Assembly: GCF_003286125.1 (NCBI RefSeq) | Contig: NZ_QMED01000002.1 | Coordinates: forward strand, 276,634-340,633 | Length of the DNA stretch: 64,000 bases | Source of the DNA: Algibacillus agarilyticus | GTDB lineage: Bacteria > Pseudomonadota > Gammaproteobacteria > Enterobacterales > Alteromonadaceae | Direction of reading: 5' to 3' | Part shown: positions 1-8,047 of the stretch, piece after piece | Layout of the letters: every line of letters starts with the position of its first letter | Position numbering within the stretch: the first letter of the stretch is position 1 | Program-made: the position numbers and the translations under genes | The notes under the pieces: model-generated | What the model saw: only the letters and a program-made list of their open reading frames with translations | What the model was told of the DNA's origin: nothing | Databases searched by the model: none

Positions 1-2
1 AA

Positions 3-344
3 AAATTAGTTGCTAACCAACAAGCAGTGCAATTCAATAAACAGGCTAGCTCACGTTTTTATAAAGAACCAGATCATCTAGAGCCACAGCAAAGCGCCAA
101 AACAGAGCACTTAACAACAGCATCGAGACCAAACATTGCACCATATTCCCCTTCTGCTGTAAAACCAGAAAAAGTTGAAAGCCAAGCAAAACAGACACGC
201 CAACCCGTTATCGAAAAACGAAAAGAGCAACCGACGAATTCAACAACCGTTGAAAAATCAGCTAAAACCGAGCCAGTAAAAACATCAAAAGCAGAAAAAG
301 ATATCGAGCGAAGAGAGCCTACAATCAACTTTGATAGTATTTGA
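3..344 (+). CDS. C-terminal part of an unknown hydrophilic protein (5' end outside window)
   Basis: The frame is open from the left edge and ends at TGA 342-344, so only about 113 C-terminal residues are visible. They are rich in Lys, Glu, Gln, Pro, Ser and Thr, with no hydrophobic segment and no recognisable fold. They read like a disordered charged tail or linker, such as found at the end of membrane-tethered or nucleic-acid-binding proteins. I do not recognise the family. A GTG at 27 could act as a start, but the open frame upstream favours a truncated longer protein. A MITE begins nine bases after the stop codon. Confidence 0.5.
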   Translation, partial: KLVANQQAVQFNKQASSRFYKEPDHLEPQQSAKTEHLTTASRPNIAPYSPSAVKPEKVESQAKQTRQPVIEKRKEQPTNSTTVEKSAKTEPVKTSKAEKDIERREPTINFDSI

Positions 345-352
345 GTAACACG

Positions 353-671
353 TATAGTCAAAGCGATCGGGTTTTAGGGGCAGGTTTCTCGTTCCAGACG
401 AAACCTAAGTACTTACATCCATGTAAGCAAAGCCATCAAAGCTACCGCGTCCTGCTCTCGCCCCTTACCTGCATCCATGCAGGCAAAGCTACCGCGTCCT
501 GCTCTCGCCCCTTACCTGCATCCATGCAGGCAAGCTTCGAGACGCCATGAGCATATGCTCTACTATGTGATTGGGGCCGCCTAAATGGATTTAGGTGTTA
601 GAACGACGCAGGAGCCAAAGTCGAGAGTAAGCGCTGACAATGAACCATAAAACCTGAGCGAGAAGACTATA
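353..671 (+). repeat. MITE-like element, family A, copy 1 (with internal 47-bp duplication)
   Basis: This is a 319-bp non-coding element with a second near-identical copy at 19086-19357 and a deleted, inverted copy at 12345-12473. The ends are inverted: TATAGTC at the left and GACTATA at the right, with partial complementarity for about 24 bp (GGGTTTTA against TAAAACC). Internal small palindromes lie at 412-427, 468-483, 515-530, 549-560 and 580-595. Bases 438-484 and 485-531 are a direct 47-bp tandem duplication found only in this copy. Without it the length equals copy 2 (272 bp) and the two differ at only three positions. There is no transposase gene, so movement would need an enzyme supplied in trans. 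If the ends are read as TAGTC...GACTA, TA flanks both sides. Confidence 0.8.
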
Positions 672-795
672 ATAACGAGTGACTCAAACTTAACGAGTAA
701 AAGCGTTAGCAGAAAAAACGTTCAGTATTGGCAACCGTTCGCTTTTCCACTTAGCAAAATTATTTATCCTGTGAGTAGATTATCTACCCAGATAA
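672..795. other. Gene-free spacer after MITE copy 1
   Basis: No coding or RNA feature is seen between the MITE and the stop codon of purU. A weak 7-bp hairpin (ATTATCT/AGATAAT) sits near 777-795 just downstream of purU. It lacks a U-run, so I do not call it a terminator. Confidence 0.4.
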
Positions 796-1647
796 TTAAT
801 CAAACACAACCGTTTTGTTTTGATGAATAATAACACGGTCTTCTAGGTGATAACGCAACCCTCGAGCCAGTGCGTTTTTTTCACAATCTTTACCTTTGCG
901 CACCATTTCACCCACCGCATCAGAATGACTAATGCGCGTGATCTCTTGTTCTATTATTGGCCCAGCATCAAGATCTGCCGTTACATAGTGGCACGTGGCA
1001 CCAATTAATTTAACACCACGTTCGTAGGCTTGATGATAAGGTTTAGCTCCCGCAAACGAAGGCAAAAAACTATGATGAATATTAATCACTTTACCGGCCA
1101 TTTCACGACATAACGCATCCGGAAATATTTGCATAAAGCGCGCAAGCACAACAGTTTCAGCTTTATATTGCTTAATAAGATCAGCAACTTCATCAAAAGC
1201 CGGTTGCTTGTTATCTTTAGGAAAAGGCACATGATGGTACGGAATACCATGCCATTGCACCATTTGCCTTAAATGATCATGGTTGGCAATCACGGCAACA
1301 ATATTGCACTCAAGCTCGCCACTATGCCAACGATGCAATAAATCAGCTAAACAGTGAGATTCGCGACTCGCCATAATAACAATGTTTTGCTTTTGGCTCG
1401 AATCGACAATGCGCCAATTCATGTTAAATTTTTCAGCGATAGGCGCGAATTTTAATTTGAATTCTGGCAAGGTTAATTCAAAAGATTCAGCCGCGATCTC
1501 GTGACGCATAAAAAACCAGCCCGCTTCAATATCGGTATGATGGCTAGCTTCCATAATAGAGGCTTGTAAATCAGCTAAAAAGCGACTCACTTCTGCCACA
1601 AGTCCAATTTGGTCGGGGCAATCAATAACTAAGCGGTATCGTTTCAT
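796..1647 (-). CDS. purU: Formyltetrahydrofolate deformylase
   Basis: PurU hydrolyses 10-formyltetrahydrofolate to tetrahydrofolate and formate. This supplies formate for PurT-dependent purine synthesis and balances the one-carbon pool; it acts in the cytosol. The 283-residue product has the usual length. The first ~85 residues are an ACT-type regulatory domain beginning RLVIDCPDQIGLVAEVS. The rest is a formyltransferase fold with the conserved NIHHSFLPSFAGAKPYHQAY segment and a downstream LDAGPIIEQ segment holding the expected catalytic Asn, His and Asp. It is monocistronic by appearance, transcribed toward the left edge. The ATG start at 1647 directly precedes the conserved N-terminus. Confidence 0.96.
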   Translation of the reverse strand: MKRYRLVIDCPDQIGLVAEVSRFLADLQASIMEASHHTDIEAGWFFMRHEIAAESFELTLPEFKLKFAPIAEKFNMNWRIVDSSQKQNIVIMASRESHCLADLLHRWHSGELECNIVAVIANHDHLRQMVQWHGIPYHHVPFPKDNKQPAFDEVADLIKQYKAETVVLARFMQIFPDALCREMAGKVINIHHSFLPSFAGAKPYHQAYERGVKLIGATCHYVTADLDAGPIIEQEITRISHSDAVGEMVRKGKDCEKNALARGLRYHLEDRVIIHQNKTVVFD

Positions 1648-1913
1648 AATAATCGGTTGTCTTTAAATTCTATTCCGTTAAACCGTTATCCAGCCTAACA
1701 TTTTATTAATTAATGGCACCGAGTATAACTAACACATTTAAACAAGACCACTCCATATTGAAGCGTTAAGATTTTCAAAAGAAAATTTATGATAATAGGG
1801 CATCAGTTAAATTATGCATAAAGCAATCATATGAAGTAAAGCGAAGATGAGGAACACTGAAGAGAAACGTTGATTAGGAACATTAAACATCGACTATACA
1901 CTTTATAAAAAAG

Positions 1914-2312
1914 TTAAGATTTACCTTTTATGATTAGAATCGACGGGCCTAGCACGTCTCGCCAAGCGGCTTCGGTGTCAGCATTAAAACGGGGATCAAA
2001 AGCTTGTACGGCTTCGATTAAGCAATCAAGCCAAATATCATACATATAAGCTTGTACTTTTATTTCGTTTTGATGAAAGTCAGCTAATTTTTGTATTTCA
2101 CTATTGGCAACCTTAGCACCTGAGTAAACAATCATATAAACCAACGAATGATTCAACATACTAATTTGATGTTCAATATCGACACCGTCAAATAGTTTAT
2201 TTATTGCAGGGTCGCGAGCCATAAAAAGTTGATAAAAAAAGGTATAAAATTCATCACTTTTTTTCACAACTCTTTCGTAACTGTCATTGAATGTTTCAAT
2301 ATATAGACTCAA
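1914..2312 (-). CDS. Single-domain globin-like haem protein
   Basis: A 132-residue protein of globin size. Globin landmarks visible by eye are Phe41 (CD1 position, in NKLFDGVD), Gln49 as a candidate distal E7 residue (EHQISML) and His80 as candidate proximal haem ligand (LADFHQNEIK). A Trp near 117 follows in the last helix. There is no reductase domain, so it is not a flavohaemoglobin. The family typically binds O2 or NO, but the ligand and role here are inference. It stands alone on the minus strand between purU and a divergent three-gene unit. It is not close enough in sequence for me to assign a gene symbol. Confidence 0.75.
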   Translation of the reverse strand: MSLYIETFNDSYERVVKKSDEFYTFFYQLFMARDPAINKLFDGVDIEHQISMLNHSLVYMIVYSGAKVANSEIQKLADFHQNEIKVQAYMYDIWLDCLIEAVQAFDPRFNADTEAAWRDVLGPSILIIKGKS

Positions 2313-2584
2313 GTGTCACCTAATGATATAGAGATACATGATTGAAGTATGTACCAAGATCGAAAAAATCACAGTTAAATACCGTAATTTTTCAAATGAA
2401 AATACGATATTTTCATTCAGAGAAGTATCAAAATAAGGAAGATTAATTAGGTGATTAACTAAAATGGACTTAAGCTTAATAGACCTTTTCACGCTCAAGC
2501 TATTTTTGTTAATACCTTAAGCCGCATTGAAAACGTTAGCCCAAAAAATTGAGCCTCGTATTTATAAAAAGGAACTAGACTCTC

Positions 2585-3391
2585 ATGCGTTTCGTTATTT
2601 ATGTCATCATCGTACTTTACAGCTTCTCTGCGACCGCAGATAAACAAAATTCGAGCTTAGCCGCGGTCGCTTGGATGCAAGATTCGGCAGAATATTTTGC
2701 AATAACTCAGCAAACATTAAAGCTTGCAGCCAAACAAATAAAAATAGCTAAAGATGATAAAAGATGGACCGCCGCATTAGAACAGTTTCCACAAAAAGAT
2801 ATTGATAAACTGCCAACCGCGGTCATTCTCAATTTAGACGATACGATGATAAGCTCAATGCCTTACCATGCTGAATTGATTAATGACAATGATCCGCACA
2901 CAATAAAAGCCTATGAAAAATGGATCGCATTTGAAAAAGCCCCTTTAATCGCAGGGATAATGCCCTTCATCCAAGAAGCAGCTCAAAATAGAGTAAAAGT
3001 GGTTATTATTTCCAATAGAAATTGCATACCAACACCTCGAGATAAATGCCCGATTAAAACCCAAACATTAAATATGTTTAAACGTGCAGGCTTGGTTTTT
3101 GATCGAGACGATTTACTCTTTAAAGGTGAGCAACCCGATTGGCGTAAAGACAAACAAACACGACGTGAATATTTGTCGAAAATGTACCGAATTTTACTTA
3201 TTATAGGGGACGATATTGCAGACATGATCCCAAATTCAGCAATATCACCTTCACCCTCAAGAAAAATGTACACTGAGCAATATTTAAGCCTATGGGGTGA
3301 ACGTTGGTTTTTATTGCCGAATCCCGTTTCAGGTAGCTGGCGCGAAGTTGCCGGACGTAACTTACACGATGTTTTAAAAAAGTATGATTAA
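2585..3391 (+). CDS. Secreted HAD acid-phosphatase-like protein, nucleophile Asp replaced by Asn
   Basis: 268 residues: an N-terminal signal peptide (hydrophobic 2-17, likely cleavage after SATA) followed by a HAD-fold domain resembling the class C / e(P4)-type secreted acid phosphatases. Motif I, normally DLDET or similar, reads NLDDT at residues 83-87. The nucleophilic first Asp is therefore Asn83 (codon AAT at 2831), while the general acid-base Asp85 remains. Motif II (VVIISNR) and motif IV (IIGDDIADM) are intact. Without the nucleophile, normal phosphatase activity would be greatly reduced or absent, which suggests a pseudoenzyme or altered chemistry. It is first of three closely spaced genes: the PCuAC gene starts three bases after its stop. 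Confidence 0.85.
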   Translation: MRFVIYVIIVLYSFSATADKQNSSLAAVAWMQDSAEYFAITQQTLKLAAKQIKIAKDDKRWTAALEQFPQKDIDKLPTAVILNLDDTMISSMPYHAELINDNDPHTIKAYEKWIAFEKAPLIAGIMPFIQEAAQNRVKVVIISNRNCIPTPRDKCPIKTQTLNMFKRAGLVFDRDDLLFKGEQPDWRKDKQTRREYLSKMYRILLIIGDDIADMIPNSAISPSPSRKMYTEQYLSLWGERWFLLPNPVSGSWREVAGRNLHDVLKKYD

Positions 3392-3394
3392 TCT

Positions 3395-3859
3395 ATGAAT
3401 TTAATAAGCAAAAAATTTAAAATAGCGACCTACATTAGCCTGTTTTATTTATTACTAAGCCAAACCGTTTATGCCCAGTTAAGTATAGAACAAGCGCATA
3501 TTCGGCTATTGCCGCCTGTCGTCAAAAACACCGCTGCATTTTTCAACATCACCAACACAAGCGAGCAAGATATTCATTTGGTTAGTGCACATTCAAATAT
3601 CAGTGAACTTGTTGAATTTCATACCCACGTCATGAAAGGTAATATAATGAGCATGGTGCAATTACCCAAGCTCGTTATTCCAGCAAAAGAAACCATTACA
3701 TTAAACAGCGGCGGTATACATTTAATGTTTTTAAATTTGCATTCGCCTTTAAAAGCAAAACAAGCTGTGCAATTTGAATTAATTGATAATGCCGGTAAAC
3801 GCTATTCTTTTACGGCGAATGTGAAAGCAGAAAACTCACATTCGCATCATCATCACTAA
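3395..3859 (+). CDS. Periplasmic copper chaperone, PCuAC family
   Basis: 154 residues with a Sec signal peptide (hydrophobic 9-26, likely cleaved after VYA). The mature part is a small cupredoxin-like beta domain. The family copper-binding signature H-x10-M-x21-H-x-M is complete with His76, Met87, His109 and Met111. The C-terminus ends in a His-rich tail (HSHHHH), which could bind additional copper. PCuAC proteins capture Cu(I) in the periplasm and are linked to assembly of the CuA site of cytochrome c oxidase. No oxidase gene is in the window, so the target is inferred. It sits three bases after the phosphatase-like gene and ten before the DUF2333 gene. Confidence 0.9.
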   Translation: MNLISKKFKIATYISLFYLLLSQTVYAQLSIEQAHIRLLPPVVKNTAAFFNITNTSEQDIHLVSAHSNISELVEFHTHVMKGNIMSMVQLPKLVIPAKETITLNSGGIHLMFLNLHSPLKAKQAVQFELIDNAGKRYSFTANVKAENSHSHHHH

Positions 3860-3868
3860 GAGGCTTAT

Positions 3869-4858
3869 ATGTCGAATAGAATAATATTAAGTATTAAAGC
3901 GGGCGTTGGTTTAGCTTTTCTACTCATCATTTCATTAAGTATTTGGTGGGGCTGGATGCCAGCAACCTACAATGTAAAGCAATCGGTTGAACAACAAGCG
4001 CAATTAGCCAATCAAGACGTTGTTGTGGGTTATACAACAACGTCTACCTTAATTAATATTGCCGAGTGGATGATTGATAAACCAGGTGGTTTTTTATCAA
4101 ACGATATGTTACCGCCGGGTTTAATTATGGATAACATGCCCGCCTTCGAATATGGTGTTTTACAACAAGTTCGTGATCTCGCCTTAGCGATGCGACTTGA
4201 CTTTAGTCGCTCTCAATCTCAATCGAGTGATGATAAAGATTTAGAAAAAGCCCAACCAAAATTTAATATTGATCACACTAATTGGGCTTTGCCTAGCGCT
4301 GAAGATGAATATCATCAAGCAATCAAATCGTTATACCGCTATCGTGCTCGCTTAGTTGATAACAATAAAGCCGATGCGCAATTTTATACCCGAGCTGACA
4401 ATTTAAGTGAATGGTTACGAGAGGTAGAAAAACGCTTAGGTGCAGTTTCTCAGCGTTTAAGTGCGAGTGTGGGTCAAGAACGTTTTAACACTGATTTGGC
4501 CGGTGACACAAGCGCAAAACAATCGACCTCATCACCAGAAGAAATGAATGTAAAAACTAACTGGTGGAAAATAGATGATATTTTTTATGAAAGTCGTGGT
4601 TCTTGTTGGGCATTGTTGCACTTTTTAAAAGCGGTTGAAGTTGACTTTCAAGATGTACTTATTAAGAAGAATGCACAAATAATGGTGAAACAAATCATCA
4701 GAGAACTTGAAGCGACACAACAAACCATTTGGAGCCCAATGATATTAAACGGCAGTGGTTTTGGTTTGGTCGCGAACCATTCATTAGTGATGGCTAATTA
4801 TGTTTCAAGAGCCAATGCCGCTTTAATCGACTTACGCACTTTGCTTGAGCAAGGCTAA
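3869..4858 (+). CDS. DUF2333 family inner-membrane-anchored protein
   Basis: 329 residues. One N-terminal membrane segment (about residues 10-29) is followed by a soluble, probably periplasmic, mostly helical domain. The region around residues 53-90 (STLINIAEWMIDKPGGFLSN and the following proline-rich MLPPGLIMDNMP) and the segment DDIFYESRGSCWALLHFLKA are typical of the DUF2333 family of gammaproteobacteria. The function of the family is not known to me. It is the last gene of a likely three-gene operon (spacings 3 and 9 bp). Confidence 0.8.
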   Translation: MSNRIILSIKAGVGLAFLLIISLSIWWGWMPATYNVKQSVEQQAQLANQDVVVGYTTTSTLINIAEWMIDKPGGFLSNDMLPPGLIMDNMPAFEYGVLQQVRDLALAMRLDFSRSQSQSSDDKDLEKAQPKFNIDHTNWALPSAEDEYHQAIKSLYRYRARLVDNNKADAQFYTRADNLSEWLREVEKRLGAVSQRLSASVGQERFNTDLAGDTSAKQSTSSPEEMNVKTNWWKIDDIFYESRGSCWALLHFLKAVEVDFQDVLIKKNAQIMVKQIIRELEATQQTIWSPMILNGSGFGLVANHSLVMANYVSRANAALIDLRTLLEQG

Positions 4859-5081
4859 TCTCAGCGAAGTTAAATTAGCTAAAATAAACCACCCAGAATC
4901 GACCTGTGCTTTATAAACGTATCGATAACCCGTACCGTATAGAGCACAAGGTCTGATCAGTTCACATGACTGTACTTTTTTTATACTAAATTTCTAATAA
5001 CCCTTTATAATCCCCATGAAGCACTCATCAAAACACAGGTAAAATAGTGCCAAGTTCTGCACTAAAATAAGGTTCATCATT

Positions 5082-7859
5082 ATGATCAGACGCAGCATAC
5101 AAGCCAATGCGTTTATTTTTGCCGTTATTCCTACATTATTAACCGCCTTATTTGTTACGTTAGTTCTTGGTAATCGTATGTCTGAAGAGCGACGATTATT
5201 ACTTGAAAGCCAAGTACATAATTTAGCTGAGGCCATTGCCTTTTCAAGTGAACATCACCTCGCTCATCACGAAAAAAGCATTCTGAGCCGTAAACTGAAA
5301 GAAATACATGCAAATGCCTCACTTTCAATTAATAAAATAGCGATTTATAAACAATCTGGTCATTTATATACCGCTACTAAATACGAAGATATTAGCCCGA
5401 TATTTAATCCGGTAAAATTAAATAATCGCGTTTATCAAGCGGAGGTAAAAGACGAAACACTGATTATCACCCGAGCCATCTTTTCTTTTGATGATGATAC
5501 TGCCAACAAATTTCCCGCTCAAAATGACCGTATCAACAATTCTACGTCTAAACCCTTAGGCTACGTTTATGTTGAAATAAACATCGCAGGGCAAATGTTC
5601 TATGCACACAAAAGTAACTTACTGGCCTTAGTTTTAATCGTGCTTGGTACTATTTTTACCAGTGTGTTGATGCGCTTGTTAATAAAACGCATTGCCGACC
5701 CGATTATTTCAATTGTCGATACGATTAAACAAATAGGCGCGGGTAATTTAAATGCTCGAGTCGAGATCCCTGTTCAATACGAACTCAATGATTTAAAGAT
5801 CGGCATCAACATGATGGCTTCTGAGTTACAAGAGAACCAAGAGCAACTCGAAAACGATATAAAGATAGCCACTAAAGATTTACAGCAAAATTTAGACTTA
5901 GTTGAAGAAAAAAATGCTCAGCTGGATATTGCTCGCAAAGAGGCGGTAGAAGCGAGTAAAACAAAATCACAATTTTTGGCAACCATGAGTCATGAAATTC
6001 GCACTCCGTTAACCGCAATAATGGGATTCACCAAAGAACTAAGCAAAGTTCACCTTGATGCGCCTTATCATGATTACGTTAATACCATTAATGCCTCAGC
6101 CGACAATTTAGTCGCTATTGTTAATGATATTCTCGATTTTTCAAAAATAGAAGCAGACAAAATAGAGCTTGATAGTGCAGCCTATAATTTACAACAAACC
6201 GTGGAAGATGTGATTAATTTGGTTGCCCCCATTGCGTTTAGTAAACAGCTTAATTTTATTTACGAAAGCGATCGCTTACCCACGGCTGTCATTGGTGATC
6301 AACACCGAATCAAACAAATCTTAACTAACTTAATCTCAAACGCGATTAAGTTTACGCCAAAAGGCTATGTTGCGATCCGAATAGCCATGGTATGCACTTC
6401 CAAAACACAATGTGAACTGACGATCGATGTAGAAGATACCGGCATTGGGATCAGTAACGATAAACAATCCAAATTATTTAATGCCTTTAGCCAAGCCGAG
6501 AGTTCAACAACGAGACGTTATGGCGGCACGGGACTAGGGCTAGTCATTAGCCGTGGTTTAGTCCAAAAAATGAATGGCGGTTTAACCTTGACCAGCAGCG
6601 AAGGTAAAGGCACGGTTTTTACACTCACCCTGCCTATTACAGTGACACAGCAACCGATTGATATGCAAACTATCCACGGTTTAGATCATATTTTAGTACT
6701 TGATTCTTACACAGAAGCGCAAGCGACATACGAAAAAATAGGCCAACAACTCGGGGCCAATATTACCGTACATCAAGATATTTCGAGCTGGGAAGAAAGT
6801 ATTCGCAGTGCACAAACGTTTGATCTTATTTTAATGGCTTGCGACAACGACGAAGAATCTCTTGAGTTGCTACCATTACAAGCCAGCTTTGCTGAAAAGC
6901 TCAACCCCAATGGCTTAGTTTTGCCGATTGTGCCAGCATTAAGAAAATTAAATATAGAGCAAAAACAAGCCTTGTCGGCATGGCCATGTTTAGAAAAGCC
7001 ATTAAGCTTACTTAAACTACAAAACTATTGGTTAAAGTGCCAAACCAACACTTCAGCCGTAACCACACAAACTCATTATCAAAAAACACAACAAAGTACC
7101 ATTACGCGCATGTTAGCCGTTGACGATAATGAAACGAATTTAAAATTATTAGAAGCGATTTTACGCACTGGTGATGTAGAGCTAACAACGAGCACCACAG
7201 GTGAAGAAGCATGCAACTTATGTAAACACGACAAGTTTGATTTGATATTAATGGATGTACAAATGCCAATAATGGATGGCGTTGAAGCCACTAAAATCAT
7301 TCGCCAAAATACATTGAATAGCACAACGCCGATTATCGCCTTTACGGCGCATGCCTTTAAAGAAGAGCGCGACATGTTATTAAAACAAGGTATGGATGAT
7401 TATTTAGGTAAACCAATCGACATTAACAAGTTTAATGCGCTCGTTAATAAATGGGTACGTAATTCATCAGAACAAAGTGCTCACAACGCCAGTTTATCGT
7501 CAAATCAAAAAACAGGCATTGATTGGTCACTTGCTTTAAAAATGGCAGCCAATAAACATGATGTCGCAATGGAAATGTTACACATGTTAGTCGAAACGTT
7601 TCCAGAAATACGTAAAGAACTCGATCAAGCACGCTACAAACACGATACCGTAGAACTACTCAGGTTAATTCATAAATTTCATGGCTCAACTTGTTATACC
7701 GGCGTGCCCAAATTAAAAAGTTTATCGTTTAGCTTAGAAAGTCAGCTCAAAAAAGGCGTTATGGTCAATCTCAACCAACAAGTGGATGCACTATTTGCAG
7801 AAATGGATTATGTCACCGATGAACTCAAAAAAATCAATATTGTGGCGACAGCTCCCTAA
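5082..7859 (+). CDS. barA: Tripartite hybrid sensor histidine kinase BarA
   Basis: BarA phosphorylates the response regulator UvrY/GacA and so controls Csr small RNAs and carbon storage; it sits in the inner membrane. The 925-residue length matches the family. Order: a membrane segment near 10-30, a periplasmic sensor of about 150 residues, a second membrane segment near 182-202, a HAMP domain, a coiled coil, HisKA with His304 in SHEIRTP, HATPase (GGTGLGLVISRGLV), a degenerate receiver-like stretch (~535-650), a REC domain with Asp725 (LILMDVQMP), and a C-terminal Hpt with His867 in KFHGSTCYTG. The cognate regulator gene is not in the window, which is usual for this gene. Confidence 0.93.
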   Translation: MIRRSIQANAFIFAVIPTLLTALFVTLVLGNRMSEERRLLLESQVHNLAEAIAFSSEHHLAHHEKSILSRKLKEIHANASLSINKIAIYKQSGHLYTATKYEDISPIFNPVKLNNRVYQAEVKDETLIITRAIFSFDDDTANKFPAQNDRINNSTSKPLGYVYVEINIAGQMFYAHKSNLLALVLIVLGTIFTSVLMRLLIKRIADPIISIVDTIKQIGAGNLNARVEIPVQYELNDLKIGINMMASELQENQEQLENDIKIATKDLQQNLDLVEEKNAQLDIARKEAVEASKTKSQFLATMSHEIRTPLTAIMGFTKELSKVHLDAPYHDYVNTINASADNLVAIVNDILDFSKIEADKIELDSAAYNLQQTVEDVINLVAPIAFSKQLNFIYESDRLPTAVIGDQHRIKQILTNLISNAIKFTPKGYVAIRIAMVCTSKTQCELTIDVEDTGIGISNDKQSKLFNAFSQAESSTTRRYGGTGLGLVISRGLVQKMNGGLTLTSSEGKGTVFTLTLPITVTQQPIDMQTIHGLDHILVLDSYTEAQATYEKIGQQLGANITVHQDISSWEESIRSAQTFDLILMACDNDEESLELLPLQASFAEKLNPNGLVLPIVPALRKLNIEQKQALSAWPCLEKPLSLLKLQNYWLKCQTNTSAVTTQTHYQKTQQSTITRMLAVDDNETNLKLLEAILRTGDVELTTSTTGEEACNLCKHDKFDLILMDVQMPIMDGVEATKIIRQNTLNSTTPIIAFTAHAFKEERDMLLKQGMDDYLGKPIDINKFNALVNKWVRNSSEQSAHNASLSSNQKTGIDWSLALKMAANKHDVAMEMLHMLVETFPEIRKELDQARYKHDTVELLRLIHKFHGSTCYTGVPKLKSLSFSLESQLKKGVMVNLNQQVDALFAEMDYVTDELKKINIVATAP

Positions 7860-7953
7860 ATAACAAAAATCCCTTATTACTTATTTGTATAAATTACGTA
7901 TAAATCAATAAAAACGCTATATAAAACCGTTTTGTATAGTAATTACGATTTTT

Positions 7954-7970
7954 TATACCGTACGGGTATA
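7954..7970. promoter_or_regulatory. Imperfect palindrome upstream of cysJIH
   Basis: TATACCGTACGGGTATA is a near-perfect palindrome in an AT-rich region about 80 bp upstream of the chosen cysJ start. It is in a plausible place for an operator of the sulfite-reduction operon. cysJIH is usually activated by CysB, but this site does not clearly match a CysB consensus I can state, so the regulator is unassigned. Confidence 0.35.
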
Positions 7971-8047
7971 AAAAAGTTTTATTTAATCTTTTCTGTTCAT
8001 CCATTCACCACTAAGCTATGCCTAGGATTAACCTAGGACCTAGCCTT

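Noticed and set aside
438-531. A CRISPR-like or satellite repeat
   Set aside because: There are only two directly adjacent 47-bp units with no spacers, and they lie inside a MITE; this is a simple tandem duplication.
341-550. A 69-residue ORF beginning near the end of the first partial gene
   Set aside because: It lies within MITE copy 1 and is made of its palindromes and 47-bp duplication; copy 3 deletes most of it.
2316-2498. A 60-residue ORF with a hydrophobic C-terminus just upstream of the globin gene
   Set aside because: It needs a TTG start, has no ribosome-binding site or recognisable family, and covers the region expected to hold the globin promoter.
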